64,000 nt of DNA from Gnetum montanum (GCA_015680685.1 MNCI01038164.1:171679-235678); one strand, 5' to 3'. Positions 35,561-47,672 are shown, counted from the first letter of the stretch. The notes: generated by a model from the letters alone, not told the origin. Made by a program: numbers and translations.

Positions 35561-35938
35561 CATGGATGGGTTAGTGTAAATCCTATGCTAGCATATCCTA
35601 GGATCTATTCCAGTTAATTCAGGATATGACCAAGCAAAGGCTTTTGACCACTTTTTTATTACTTTCAACAGTCTTCCTTTTTGTTTGGAAGAAAGTCTTG
35701 CGTTGATGATTATCGGATTTCCATTTTCAAGGATCATATCTTCCAAATTGGTGGGCAATGGTTTTAATTCTAGGGGCTCTTATTTGAATTTCTTAGGCAT
35801 TTCCAACTTCCCCCAGTTGATGTTTTCAAGGTTAAGGCTTGGAAGTTGGCAGCGAACTTGCTCTAGTGCGTCTATGCTTTTGATGTAAGTGCAAGTTATT
35901 TCCTCAATTAGTTCCATGCACATCAATGAGTTGCTCTC
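35561..35938 (-). other. Element A spacer between RT and protease regions
   Basis: This minus-strand linker sequence lies between the protease-gag ORF and RT. The conceptual translation is interrupted by stops and has no motif I can name. In related elements this stretch links protease to RT and is poorly conserved. Confidence 0.4.
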
Positions 35939-37153
35939 CTAATCAGCTATCAGCCATTGGGTGTCTTCTTGTCGTGTGGCTACTACATACAGGCACTTTT
36001 GTATGTTAATATCTTGTGCACACCGGTTGCATGCAGGCAATGCTAAACTTTGCACAACCCATGATCTCTGCACACAATTNNNNNNNNNNNNNNNNNNNNN
36101 NNNNNNNNNNNNNNNNNNNNNNNNNNNNNNNNNNNNNNNNNNNNNNNNNNNNNNNNNNNNNNNNNNNNNNNNNNNNNNNNNNNNNNNNNNNNNNNNNNNN
36201 NNNNNNNNNNNNNNNNNNNNNNNNNNNNNNNNNNNNNNNNNNNNNNNNNNNNNGATCTTTCCAAAAGTGTTCTCCTTAGATATTTCTAGGGAAAGATTGC
36301 AGATTCCTAGGCATGCATCTATAGTACTTAGCCATGCCCTTCCCATTATGATTATGAAGTCCCCTTTACTGTTATTCACTTGTATCACTAGGAAATCAGC
36401 TGGGTACGACCACCCACACACAGTGGTGATGATGTCCTCCACCAGTCCGAAGGGAATAATGATCGACTGGTCAGCCAACTCTAGGTGAATATTTCTCTTC
36501 TTCAATGGAGGAAGGTTCCAAGCTTTGTACATTTCTTGCGATATTAAGTTGACTCTAGAACCTGAATCCAGAAGAGCTTTGCATGGCTCATTCACAACAA
36601 TTTGGAGATAGATTAGAGGGCTTCTAGGATTAGAGAATTTCTTGGGAAGGTGGCTAGCCTTGATCCAGTCAGTAACGACATGTGTTAACATGATCGTATG
36701 CGTTGAGTTCAGTGTTTGGTTCGAAGGGAGCTCTGAAGCTTTATTTGATGGGGAGGCATTCAGAGGTTTAACCGCTTGTGGTTGTAAGGGCTTGGTTGGA
36801 CTGTTGGTTCTAAATAAAGGTCTTTTCTTCATATGGTTGTCAAAACCAATTGTGGGTTGAGGATTTATAGCCCTTGTGGCATTGTGTTGCTGCGGTTGAG
36901 TAGGGAGCTCCCCTTGCATTACTGGAGTGGGTGCTAATGGAGCTATTGGTGTGAGAGCTATGGATGGATTTGAAGAATGGTATATTTGTGGGCTATCTCT
37001 CCTAGGAGAAGGAGTTCGATAATACTCACAGGCTTGGTAGTGATTTTGTGATGTAATGTGACCAACAGAGTCACATGGAGAGATTGGATGCTGCACATAG
37101 TAGCCATATGGGTCAAGTTGTCGGTATGGGTATTGTTTCCTTGGTGGTGGCAT
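35939..37153 (-). pseudogene. Element A Gag C-terminus and aspartic protease, with assembly gap
   Basis: This 404-codon minus-strand frame has a proline/glutamine-rich Gag C-terminal part (residues about 1-150, with PTQPQQHNAT and QPTIGFDNHMKKRPLF). A retropepsin-like domain follows, with ALLDSGSRVNLISQEMY (DSG catalytic triad, residues about 190-210) and IIIMGRAWLSTIDA (residues about 260-275). The DSG motif is intact. A run of 174 Ns (36080-36253) falls near its C-terminal end, so the apparent continuity through the gap is not evidence of an open frame. The protease would mature the Gag-Pol polyprotein. Confidence 0.8.
36080..36253. other. Assembly gap, 174 N
   Basis: This is a run of Ns inside the protease-RT linker of element A. 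True length is unknown. Confidence 0.98.
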
Positions 37154-37285
37154 CCCCCATGACTGTGGGTATTGCCATTGTTGATGTTGCTCAATGGGTT
37201 GTGGTGGAGTTCCACTTGGATAATATGTTGAAGGTTAGTGGAATTGCCTTGGGTTACCTTGGGGATAAGGTAACCGTCGGGGTGT

Positions 37286-37474
37286 TTACTGTTTATTTAG
37301 TCGTGGGTTGAGTGCATACACCCCAGACTCCTGTAAATGTGAGATCACTAGACAACATCCCTTAGGATGGCCGTATTGGCATATCTCGCATCCACTATCA
37401 TTGTTCGTGTCTAAATCCACAACCTCTTTTGTGATGGCCATTTTTCCCTTACCCTTGTTAAGTGCATTTTCCAC
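37286..37474 (-). pseudogene. Element A Gag zinc-knuckle segment
   Basis: The minus strand reads SGCEICQYGHPKGCCLV, a C-x2-C-x3-H-x4-C knuckle of the kind seen in Athila/Tat Gag (compare CxxCGGxHxxxxC). It lies between the Gag core and the proline-rich part. It would bind the element's RNA during packaging. A decayed counterpart in element C lies near 41960-42020. Confidence 0.7.
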
Positions 37475-37886
37475 TTCTCTCTTTTTCTTTTTGTCGTAGT
37501 CATTACCTCACTCCCCTAGAATCCTCAACAATTTTAAGAACAATTTCAAACCTACTATCCAGGGAGTCCCACATTTGGTCTACCTTTGCCAATACTTTTG
37601 ATGTTAACTTCTGGAGAGGCAAAGTTTTCCTATTCACCATCTCTTTGAGTGGTGACGCTTCTTCCTCCTCACAAAATCTCACTCCTCTTTTTCGAAGGGA
37701 AGGATCTTGGTTGTATTCTTTCGCACTTTCTCTCTTTCATAGCTCACCTTCTTCTTTGGCAATTTGCTCTAGCAGTCTATGAATTTGATGAGACCTAAGC
37801 TCTAATAAACTTCATTGGGCATACGTTCCAAGGGTTCTTCTTGTTTCATGCCTACGTCCATCCACGAGATGGCCTAGTTGATCTCG

Positions 37887-39233
37887 CTACAAATAACCAT
37901 GGCCAGGGCAACAATGTAACAGTGCATAATAGCAGCCCATGGCAGCATCCAAGGGTTCATGGTTTCCTTGCTTCCATCCTTGGATTTGCTTCTGCAGGTT
38001 AGACACTTGCGAGTACGTTTGGTACTTATCATTGAAGAGTTCTAACATTGTACTCCACCTCTGAATGGATTCTGGTTCTAAGGACCAGTACCAGCTTTTA
38101 GCTTCTTTCACTAGTATCCTTGGGAAAAAATTTCAGCTTTTGCCATTCATTTTCTATGTTTTGTAAGGCACATGCATCATGGAATGATTGTAAATGATTT
38201 TGAGGATTAGCGTTGTATCCCCCTTCAAATCGTGGGATGTTGTTCATGTCTAACCTCTTGATCCTACTATCCATTTGGTGCCTTGTTGGAACTCTTACGA
38301 CCTCCGTTATATCTAGCATGCTTCTAGTTGCGAGTAGGGGTTCCTCATGATCATCTTGTTCATAGCGTCTATGGTGTCTACACGGTTCCCTACACTCCCT
38401 TCTTCTATGCCTTCATTCTTTAGAGTGCCCTCATCCTTGTTCTCAACTATCTCGTCGATGACTTTCACTTCGTTTTCCTTATCCTCAAGATTGGTTTCCC
38501 TATGACTGTGTCCAAACACTAAAGGAGAGGGTGAAGATAATGATGAAGGTGAAGAAGAAGGAGACCCATCACCATGATGGTGTTTTCTACCTTCTCTTCG
38601 GTGATCATGATTAGAATGTCTGCCCTTATCGTATGTTCATGTTCCTTCGTTGACCACTTTGTGTTCATGGGTATCAGGACCAGATTTGTGAATAGTGGAG
38701 TGGAGGTTTTGATACACCACCCACTGACCAATGTCAGGAGGAGGAACATCATTTCATGGGTAAACTCTTGAGGTAGGTTCACCATCCTCAATTTCACTCA
38801 AAATGTGCAGAGCATCATGGGGCCATTTACCCTTCAAAGATGTATGGTATTTCTCCTGTTGCAAGTCCCTTTGACGTTGTGCTTCTGTGGCATGATAGTC
38901 TCTTGAGTCATGATCACGTGCAACGTATTCTGCATATAAAAGTGGCATGCCCATTCGTGTGAGAGCATGACTGAGCATGTTGGGAACTGATCAATCTGGA
39001 GGCAACACTATGTTACCCTCCATGTCTCTCCAATGCAGTTGTTAGTCTTGGTGGAGAATAAAGGTGAAATCGGGTACATACTCATTAGGATGAGTATATA
39101 CCACACGAAACTGTTGAGGAACTGTTAGATCATGGTTATGTGTATTATGTTGTAGACTGCCTCTTGCGTTAGTCCTAGGCAGTGAAGTACTCTTATGCGA
39201 AGAAGAAGGCATCTTGTCTTGTTCGGTATGCAA
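37887..39233 (-). pseudogene. Element A Gag
   Basis: The start is near 39220, with KMPSSSHKSTSLPR preceded by a leader of about 110 bases from the PBS. The core reads IPRFEGGYNANPQNHLQSFH (about 38220-38250). It then has AKSWYWSLEPESIQRW and LELFNDKYQTYSQVSNLQ, which match the retrotransposon Gag domain (W...L...SI..W..L...F...Y). The reading frame is split among several overlapping minus-strand pieces at 38098-38319, 38313-38519, 38519-38797, 38754-38978 and 39042-39233. The gene therefore has frameshifts and stops. Gag forms the virus-like particle in the cytoplasm. Confidence 0.8.
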
Positions 39234-39338
39234 TGCACTGTTGTCTCCTCTTTCTTTGATTAACCCTAAGGGTTCATTCTAACATTCCAATGATATGAAT
39301 GATTTCCTATGTTCTACGTAGCACACAAAAAACTAAGT

Positions 39339-39355
39339 CCCTAGCAACGACACCA
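39339..39355 (-). other. Element A primer-binding site (tRNA-Asp-like)
   Basis: On the minus strand the sequence is TGGTGTCGTTGCTAGGG, one base inside the 5' LTR. It differs from the usual tRNA-Asp PBS TGGCGCCGTTGCCGGGG at four positions, all transitions. This fixes the element's orientation and its internal boundary. Confidence 0.85.
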
Positions 39356-39899
39356 ATGATGAGTGGCGAGGTACCCCTACACTCAACCATACGACTATGA
39401 GTGTTTCACACATGATCCGGTCGAACTCCAAGGATCAAATGCTTATGTGCCTTAATGGAACACTCAGGGTTAATCAATCGTTGTCTTCCCAAACTTACTT
39501 GTATTGTCACGGTTGAATGGTTAAGTAAGCTTGAGGTATATGATTTTTATAGCTTTTGTATTTTTTATGTCTTCTGCTAATAAAGGAGAGGGAGAGAGAA
39601 CTAAGTGGCTAACTTACATTAACTATTCATTAACTAGTTTCTAAATGTTCTTAACACCAATATTTGTTCCCACTTTCTGTACACATCCTGAACTAGTGCA
39701 ACACTACTGGGATTACCAAACGCTAATCGTTACTAGGTTACCAAGTGTTACATGCATGCTCAAACCAATCATATGGAGTGTATTTAACTAAGGGGGTTGA
39801 AGGTTGAGAGAGATATTAATTAACTAGGAAAGCATTAAATAATAATTAATTACTAATTCGCTTAATTTGTATGCTGCAAGGTTTATCATAAAGTTCATC

Positions 39900-39905
39900 T
39901 TTATT
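39900..39905 (-). terminator. LTR polyadenylation signal AATAAA
   Basis: AATAAA on the minus strand lies about 170 bases downstream of the TATA box. It is conserved in every LTR copy (29819-29824 in the 3' LTR; 44376-44381 in the element C LTR). The R region should lie between the two motifs. Confidence 0.55.
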
Positions 39906-40073
39906 GTTGTACACAAAATTGTGCTCGGGTACAAATTTCTCGACTAAAGATTTGTTCACTCTATGACTCCTACTATAGGCACATAGAAATAATTCTATCT
40001 TTGGAATTACAAAACTGCAAGAGTCTAGCTAAGGGTCTAAATCTAATTGTATGTGAACTAAGGGCGCTGCCTT

Positions 40074-40082
40074 TTATTTATA
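40074..40082 (-). promoter_or_regulatory. LTR TATA box (TATAAATAA on the minus strand)
   Basis: The motif is preserved in all LTR copies of the families: near 1287 and 29993, near 32355, here, and as TATAAATACC near 56895. It would position transcription of element A about 30 bases to its left. Confidence 0.6.
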
Positions 40083-40183
40083 GAAGATGAGGCAGGACGT
40101 GACATCGCGTACACGATATCGTGTGGTGGATGTGATATTGCGTACACAATATCGCGTACGCAATATCACGGTTCATCAAATGG

Positions 40184-43100
40184 CAAGTAGGCTTACCCAA
40201 AAACTACATGTAATAGGGTAGATGAACTTGACCTTAAGGAGTTTTTTCAACTCTTTTATAATCACCTACTTTAGTTTGGGATTCAACCTCTACTATAGCT
40301 ATCTCTTAGGATTAATGGCAAAATCCATGTAGATTTGATGTTAGCATATGTGTGAATCTATTCCTATAATATGATCATATGACCAGCCAATTATTATTGG
40401 TAATTTCTTCACCATCGTCAATAGCTTTTATTTTTGATCTTTTGTAAGCTTTACATTCATAATTTCCTATTTTCCTTTTTTCAAAAACACATACATAAGT
40501 AATTTTGGTAATGTTTTCAGTTCCAGGGACTCTGGTTCAAATGTTTCTAGAATTTCCAACTCTTCCTAGTGCATGTCTACATCTTGTCTATGTTCTGCAT
40601 TGGAGAGTTGGTATTTAAGCTACTTCATGTTGTCCAATCTATCAATATACATGCTTGTGAGGGCTTCTATTTGTTTCATGTAAATAGTTGAACTAGAGCT
40701 TTCATCTAGATTTAACCACCCTGTTCCATTCTACTTTGTTGTTGTTGTGTACATGCATCTTTACACATTTTTTACCCTAGAATATGATTTGCATATTGTG
40801 ACTATTCTTTGTTTGATGATCCATATCTTTTGCATGGAATTACACCCTTGCGACACTATCTGCAATGCATGGAACTCTCTTCTTCTCTACCATATCATGT
40901 TTTGTTTCTTGGAGATTTCCAAGGAAAGGTTCATGATTCCCAATTTGGCATCAATGGTGCTTAGCCAAGCTTTTCCCATGATGATGGACAATTTTCTCTT
41001 GTAATTACCTATAAGAATCACCAAGAAATTAGTAGGATATGACCAACTACTAATGGTAGTTGTAATACCTTTCACTAGTCCCAAAGGAATAGTGATGGAT
41101 TGGTCTACAAGTTGTAATCAAATTTGGTATTTCTTAAGTGTTGGTAGGTTCCATGCTTTGTACATCTCTTGAGAGATCATATTGACTCTAGAACTTGAGT
41201 CTACTAGAGCCTTACATGATGCATTTACATGAATTTGTAAATAGGTTAAGGGACTTCCTAGATTAGTTCTTTTTTTGAAAAGGTTTCTTGCTTTTATCTA
41301 GTCTATGACTACATGAGTTAACATGACAATTTGTATTTGGAAAGGACTTTGCTTTAAAGGTGACTCATTGTATGGTTGAGAGGTAGTTGGTGTAGGGTTC
41401 ATAGCCACAAATGCATGTGGATGTTTTGATGGATTGGTTGATCACAAAAATGGTTACTTTTAAGGCTTATGCTTAGAACCACTTGACTTACCATGCATCT
41501 ACAAGTTCATTACTCTTGTGGAATTTTGCTATGATAACTACAAAGGGATCTCACCTTATATTAGTGGAGTAAATGGGAAAGGATTTGGGGGATGAGCTTG
41601 AGAGTGCTATGAAGGATGAGGAGTGTAAGTGAAAGGAGATTTAGCATGTGGATTAGTAGGTCTATGGTACTCCATAGGATAATAACGGTGAGTAGACACA
41701 TGTGTGATAGAGCCACTAGAAGATACATGTTGCTAAACATAGTACCTGTAAGAATTAAGTTGTCTATAAGGATATTGCTACCTTGGTGGTGGCATCTCCA
41801 ATGATTGTGGGTTTGGCCACTGCTAATAGTGCTTCTAAGGTTGATGAGGTGTCTTACTTATTGGTGATATGGTTTTTGACAGTTGCCTTAAGGATAATGT
41901 ACCCTTCTCAGGATTTGCTTCTTGATGAACTTTAGATTTAAGATATAAACCTTTGACTCCTAAAGATGAGACATTACCAGATAACATCCCTTTGGATGTT
42001 CATATTGGCAAATGTCATAGCCATTATCCTCCAACTTAAAGTCTACAACCTCTTCTACTACAGCTACTTTCCCTTTCTGTTGATAATAATCCTTACTTGC
42101 ATCTCTTTTCTTCTTCTTCTTCTTGTTTATCACTCTTTCCTATTCTACTTCTCCTCCATAATCTTAAACATTATTTGAAATTTCTTGTCTATTACATCTT
42201 ATTAATTTTAACTAATGTTTTAGTAATTGATTTTTCAACAAGTAAGGTTTTTCTTTGCACTACTTCCTCTAATGGTGTTTCTTCATGAGGCTTACAAAGA
42301 TGAATATCTTTTTTATGGATAAAGAAGTTCTTGTTGAACTGCTTCTCATGTTCTATTTTTTTAGTTCACCTTCCTCTTTTGCCCCTTGATTAATGAGCCT
42401 TTGGATCTCATGGATGCTCATCTCAAATAATTTCAAAGTTTATCTATGATAGGAAGTAGTTGTTCATATTGAGAGAAGTTATGGCCTGAGCATTAGTGAA
42501 GGAGAGAATAATACTTGCCTAATGCTGCATCAAGAGACTCATGATTGCCTTATCTCCAACCTTGAATCTATTTCCTCAAGTTGGATACTTAAGAACATGT
42601 TTGATACTTGTCATTAAATAGCTCTAGCATTGTACTTCACCTCCTAATGGATTTTAATTCCAAAGACTTGTACCAAGTTTCTACTTCTTTAATAAGTGTC
42701 CTTGGAAAGGGATTCAGCTTTTACCATTCTATTTCAATATTTTGCAAGGCACATGTATCATGGAAAACTTGCAAATCATGCTATGCATTTACATTGTAGC
42801 CTCCTTTAAATTTAGAAATGTTGTTCATATCTAGTTGTTTGATTTAGCTATCCTTATGATGCCTCATAATGATGTATACTTCTTTATGAATGTTGATCAT
42901 ACTTCTTATAGTAAGCAATGGTTCATAATAATCATCATGATCCTCATGATCCTTGTCATGACCATGTCTCCTACGATATTACCTAGTATGCCTTCATTCA
43001 TTTCTATGCCCATCTTAAGCTCTTACCTACCTTCTTGTTGGTCATCTTTATGATGGTTTCTTCTGTCATCACCAATTGGTCTATGATAATTTCCGATAAT

Positions 43101-43805
43101 GTCTTAGCCATGTTCATCCTAGTTACAGCTTCACAATGAGAATGAAGAGGATGAGGATAAAGAACTAGTAGTGTTATGCTAACTTTCTCTTCTTTACTAG
43201 TCCCTTTGATGTTCTCTTAATTGTCTACTACATGACCTTAAGATTGAGGTCCCTCTTATCTTGGGTCATATTCTGAACTTGTCTTGGTTGCTTGCTAAGG
43301 TCAAATGTAGGCATGAATGGTTCATATTATTTCCACTAAGGGATCAAGGATTTTTGTGTTGAGATTGACCAAAACAATAATCTATATACTTCTTTTTTAA
43401 CTATGATATTAGGTGAATAGTAGTGCTCTTTCCCTTAGAGGGTTCATGACCTACCTCCATGAAATAGTCTTTTGCAATTGGGCCTCAATGGATTGGTAGG
43501 GTTTTCATTAATAACTTGGTAGTCAAGAGCTCCTACTTCAAGTCCAACTTTCATCAATGCCACCATAAGCATTGATGGAACCTAATGATTAGGTGTCAAT
43601 ACAATGTTTTTTTTCAGATCCCTTCATTAGAGTTGTTCATCTTGGTGAAGAATGAAGGTGAAATATAGATGAGATAGATCCAAATGTTGGTAGACTACTC
43701 TTTCTTGTTACGACACCTTGTATCTACTCTTAGTGATTCTATCATGTACTCTTGTTGAATCATTAGTAAGTAAGGAATCTACCTTGTGGGAACAAGACAT
43801 TTTAT
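40184..43805 (-). pseudogene. Gypsy element C, 5' half: RT N-terminus, protease and Gag remnants
   Basis: Reverse-transcriptase sequence cut by element A continues here (40184-40420). The protease region 40887-41230 reads GITTTISSWSYPTNFLVI and IIMGKAWLSTIDAKLGI, parallel to element A. A Gag proline-rich part follows, then a decayed knuckle near 41960-42020, a Gag core near 42450-42850 and a start near 43800. There the minus strand begins MSCSHKVDSLLTND, matching the element A start. Divergence from element A is large and stops are many, so this is the oldest layer of the nest. Confidence 0.75.
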
Positions 43806-43899
43806 AGTTAATAATTATGCCTTTGAATAGAATATTATAATTTTTGAATGTTTAATCATTTTAGGCACTAACAACAGTCCTTAAATGACTCTATCCAAA

Positions 43900-44640
43900 A
43901 TACTAGCTAAAAAGTAGACCCTACGCCTTACCATATAGATCATAAGCATTCGTGTTGGATCACTGGTCATTGTCTTTCCAAGCTCAATTCATATAGTTAA
44001 GTATGATTGAGGCATGTGATCGAGGTTTTGTTATTATAATATTAAACTAATTAATCTATGTGCAAGAAAGAAATCTAATTTATCATATGCATGAAGTATC
44101 CATTCTCAACTTGTCGTACATATCCCGAACATGCATTAGCATTGCTGGTTTACTAGGTGTTAACTGTTGGATGTACAATGTATTCACTATTAGGATTACT
44201 AAATGTTAATGTGTTTATACTCAAATTTGATCGTAGTCATGTGAATTAGCTAAGTGCGATGAAAGTAGATTAATTAACTACTAAGTTTAAGAAATTAAAT
44301 AACATTAAACTGACTTACAAGAAAATAAATTAAATTGCTAGGCCAATTTCTACAATGAAGAAAATGGATCTTGATTTTATTGCTAACAAGAACATGTGGC
44401 CAGATACATGTTTACTTGAATAAAATTTTGTTTAATCCACTTGGTTTACACTATGGGCACTTCGTGACTTTCACTAACTTTTACAAAAACATAATATAAG
44501 AGTTTGACAAGGGGTTTGATCAAATGATATCATAAATGTGATGGGTACATGCATTTATATATGCATTTAGTAGCTTTGCATTAATGTGGATGCGTGGATG
44601 CATCCACATGATTAACTAATCGACTTTCATTAAATGATCA
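43900..44640 (-). repeat. Decayed 5' LTR of element C
   Basis: The sequence follows the LTR landmark order. It has 'CATAAGCATTCGTGTTGG' near the left end and 'CGTACATATCCCGAACATGC' with 'GGATTACTAAATG' in the middle. An inverted AATAAA follows at 44376-44381, then 'TGTTTACTTGAATAAA' and 'ACTATGGGCAC'. A TATA-like 'TTTATATATGC' lies near 44556-44566. The PBS region to its left is too decayed to read. Its ends are uncertain by tens of bases. Confidence 0.65.
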
Positions 44641-44649
44641 TTTAGTTAA

Positions 44650-47040
44650 GTCATGTCTAACCTTTTAGGACAATCCTCATTTACTTCCCTTGCAACCCCA
44701 AAAGATGATGTTTTTTAATCAAAAATCTAATTTCTTGAAGGAACACATGTATGATAATATCAAAATCATAGTGCCATTATGAAAAGTGGAATGTCAAACA
44801 TAAGGATACTAGCACATTCACATCAATACATTCTTTGGTCATGTCCCCACACTGTAGTGTAATGGACACATAAATAATGATTTTAGTTAACTTAATGCAC
44901 CTTTGAAAGGCAACAAACATTGTTCCTATTCAACGAGGTGTTATTAATGGACACTTGGCCCTGTGATGACTAACCACTTCTACTAAAAAATTTTGGCTTC
45001 TAGTCTTGGCAATAATTGCAAAAATGCGAGGTAGTATCTACATTCTATTCAAATTTATATGTGACTCTTCATATTCACAATTGATTTTTGAAATCATGAG
45101 GTTTTCCTTGCCATTGGCTCAGAATTTGGTGAGGTGATTACCTTGGATAATCAAAGGGCTAACAAGATCAAACTCATAGACACATGTTTCTATGTTTACA
45201 TGCCACTTAACACTAAGCTCCACTCCAAGATTCTCCTCATGAATCCACACAAGGAGATTTACCAACTAGTAGAATTTAAGGATTTTCTCAACAAATGATA
45301 CCTTTGGATGAGGAGCAACCACATTGCAAAGCACTACTTAGAAGCAACCTCTTATTAATGTCCTTGATATGATAAGGGTTTGTGATATTGAGCTCACCAA
45401 GTCTAAGATATTAAAATTAGTTTAATGAGTATAAATAATAAGATAGATATACATAGTGTACATTGATTAAATCCATACAGTGTTATACATATTCAATATA
45501 TAAATTAAGAAGAGTAAAGATAAATAGAAAAATCAAGTAACTTTGTCATGCTATTCTATGTTATTATTCTTCACAAGTATTAAACAAGGATCAATAGTGA
45601 AATAGTAACAATGGAACAATCATGTCCAAGGAATACATATACACAAAAATTAGTTATTAATAGTTAGTGTTCTTGGTTTAACATAAATAACTTAACATTC
45701 ATTATTCAACATCGTAGATGGTTCTATACGTGGTCATGATGTATACCAAAGTTCACGATGTAACTCCATATATACATAAACTAGCATGTTGAACCTGTTA
45801 GAACACATCAAATCTTTGACATGATATGAACACAATAGACATAGTATTTTATTTTGCATCCCCTTTTGCCCCCTGTTGCATCATCATCTCCAACCACACT
45901 TGAACTAATAAATATGGCCCCTCCCTTAGCCTCTCAGTTGCCTCATATCCTACCACCTTGTATAGCACCCAACCCCATGTTCACTTCCATGCCCTTGCTT
46001 GTATCTTGTACCAAATCATTGTCCTCAATCATACTTGAAGTAATAACTTTGGCCCCTCCCTTGGCCTTCTAGTCAACCCCTCCCCTAACATCCATCTTCA
46101 TGCCCATTATCCATGTCATACCTTGATACTTTTACTATCTCAACTTCTAATCCTTTACCCTTACCCCACTTCCCCTACCCCTTCACCCCCTATTGGCCCT
46201 TTGATCAGCTTACCTATTGCCACTCCCCCAACTTCCTAATTGCTAATACTACTGTAGACCCCTTCGCTCCTTAGGCTTAGCCACAATCTAGCTCACAAGC
46301 TGGCTAGTTCAATGATATCATTGCTATGGAAGCTAACATCTATGACCTAGAGAAAATATACTTAAGAAACAATGCTACTACCTCAAACCAGCATTATGAC
46401 ATCACTGGTCAATCTGCATGATAGCAAATCCTAACACTTAAGTATGAATGACCATGGCATCCATGGATAGCTCATCCATTATGGATTTTTTTTATTAGCT
46501 TCATCTAGTCATCCATCACCTCTTCCCCTAGTTCTCCTAGTAGAATCCACCTTCACTACCAATTTTGAAGATGACGACCCTTCCTTCACTACCAATTGCT
46601 TCTGCACATTGTTCAAACCTTCCCATGACTTCGATCCCATTTACTTCACTTCTCAATGCACCTCCTCTAGTTGTTGCCCAAAGCTTTAGTCCTTCACCAA
46701 TTACCCATCATCCACCCCTACTTGTTAAGAAACCACTAGAAAAGTGATGACGCTGTAGGGAACAAGTCATGAAATTTTAGGTTTTCAATAACAATATTGA
46801 CCCCTTTGGTTCTTATTGGTTGGTGCTATCAACGAATGGCCTCCTAGTGTGGGATACCTCCAAGGACTAGCTTACACTACAACTAGATGACTTGCTAACC
46901 TACAAATGATATACCGGGACTTACAATCGATTAACTATAGGGATGGTGTCATTATGAACCCAACAACCTTCTCCTGATCATCGCTCCATTTGCCCGTGAA
47001 CCTTCTCTTTGGAGCATTGCTTCATTCGCCGGTGTTGACT
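44650..47040 (+). pseudogene. LINE fossil, unit 2, internally deleted
   Basis: It matches 6950-8950 and then jumps at about 46400 to sequence matching 15075 onward. The whole endonuclease and reverse-transcriptase part is therefore missing. The C-terminal IANPN block is still present just after the junction (about 46430). A proline/alanine-rich segment appears twice (45854-46072 and on to about 46120). The shared ends show that the LINE was present before the units duplicated. Confidence 0.6.
45370..45820. mobile_element. Insertion of about 440 bp in the unit 2 LINE fossil
   Basis: Unit 1 reads 'TTAATGTCCTTTGATATGCACACAATAG' continuously (about 8358-8386). Unit 2 has 'TTAATGTCCTTGATATGATAAG' (about 45354), then about 440 bp, then 'TCTTTGACATGATATGAAC'. 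The flanking TTGAYATGAT repeats look like an old target duplication. The insert is AT-rich and non-coding; its class is unknown. Confidence 0.45.
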
Positions 47041-47312
47041 ATGTCCATAAGCCATAGTTGCCAATTGCCATTGTTTTCCCGCATCAATGATCAAACTCTT
47101 ACCTACCGAACTCCTACCCCATCATAAAACACGATAAGACATGGGTGTCCAAACGGTACCAATTTTTAATGTTTGATTTTTGTTTCGTAAAGGGTTCCAT
47201 CTTGAAATTACATGTGGGGTCTTTTGTTCATCCACTGTAATAGTTGGCCCTTGTTTTGCGTAAATGTTTACATCCAATTATATATATATATATATATATA
47301 TAATCCTAATAG

Positions 47313-47672
47313 GATAATGTCGAGGATCAACCAACTAAACCTCCTTCTTCGGATTCTAAGATGTCCGATGTGGATGATATGAGAATTGATGATACTAATG
47401 TTACTAAGACTCCTCTTAATCAGGAAGGGGCCCCAAAAGATGCTACTAGTGGCTGGGAGCGTATTACCCGGAAATCTTATGCCTCAGTCACACGTGATAA
47501 CCCTATCTTTAGTGCCTTCCCTAAAGGGCACCGATCATCAACTAGTGCTAGCCAGTCCTTTAACAAAAGACCAAGTGATCGACGTCCTCTAGTTAACAAC
47601 TTTGAATCCAGGAATTCTTTTAAGGCCTTGGTGGTTGAGGAGGATCCTCCTTCTTCTACACAAACCCAATGA
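47313..47672 (+). CDS. LINE ORF1, C-terminal fragment
   Basis: A frame of 119 codons is open from the insertion boundary (an in-frame TAG belongs to the flanking target site) to a TGA at 47670-47672. Internal methionines at 47361 and 47388 are not the true start, since the N-terminus was lost by 5' truncation. The protein is polar. It has GWERITRKSYASVTRD, a basic, serine-rich stretch with RPSDRRPLVNN, and a NSFKALVVEEDPP tail, similar in style to the C-terminal tails of plant LINE ORF1 RNA-binding proteins. The zinc knuckle that would precede this part is not present. Confidence 0.65.
   Translation, partial: DNVEDQPTKPPSSDSKMSDVDDMRIDDTNVTKTPLNQEGAPKDATSGWERITRKSYASVTRDNPIFSAFPKGHRSSTSASQSFNKRPSDRRPLVNNFESRNSFKALVVEEDPPSSTQTQ

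Larger units (their letters stand above)
29276..40178 (-). mobile_element. Ty3/gypsy retrotransposon A (Athila/Tat-like), nested in element C
   Basis: This is a complete-length element of about 10.9 kb in minus orientation with two LTRs of about 0.8 kb. An exact 5-bp TSD, AATGG, lies at 29271-29275 and 40179-40183. The order on the minus strand is 5' LTR, PBS, gag, zinc knuckle, protease, RT, RNase H, integrase, a 1.5-kb non-coding 3' region, PPT and 3' LTR. The PBS resembles the tRNA-Asp complement used by many Athila/Tat elements. LTR differences are mostly C-to-T type changes. The coding regions contain stops, frameshifts and catalytic substitutions, so the element is inactive. A solo LTR (31638-32428) is inserted in its 3' region. 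Confidence 0.9.
39357..40178 (-). repeat. 5' LTR of element A
   Basis: This 822-bp repeat begins TGATGAGTGGCGAGG and ends GGTTCATCA. It pairs with 29276-30083. On the sense (minus) strand it has a GATATC palindrome cluster near its 5' end, then a TATA box, an AATAAA signal and the remaining R/U5 sequence. Differences from the partner LTR are mostly transitions. Confidence 0.9.

Noticed and set aside
35961-36488. Plus-strand ORFs of 175 and 87 codons at the protease gap
   Set aside because: They are open only because the N run translates as unknown residues. They are antisense to recognised protease sequence.
47278-47301. TA microsatellite as a possible origin or promoter
   Set aside because: It is a simple repeat with a shorter version at the same place in unit 1; nothing else supports function.
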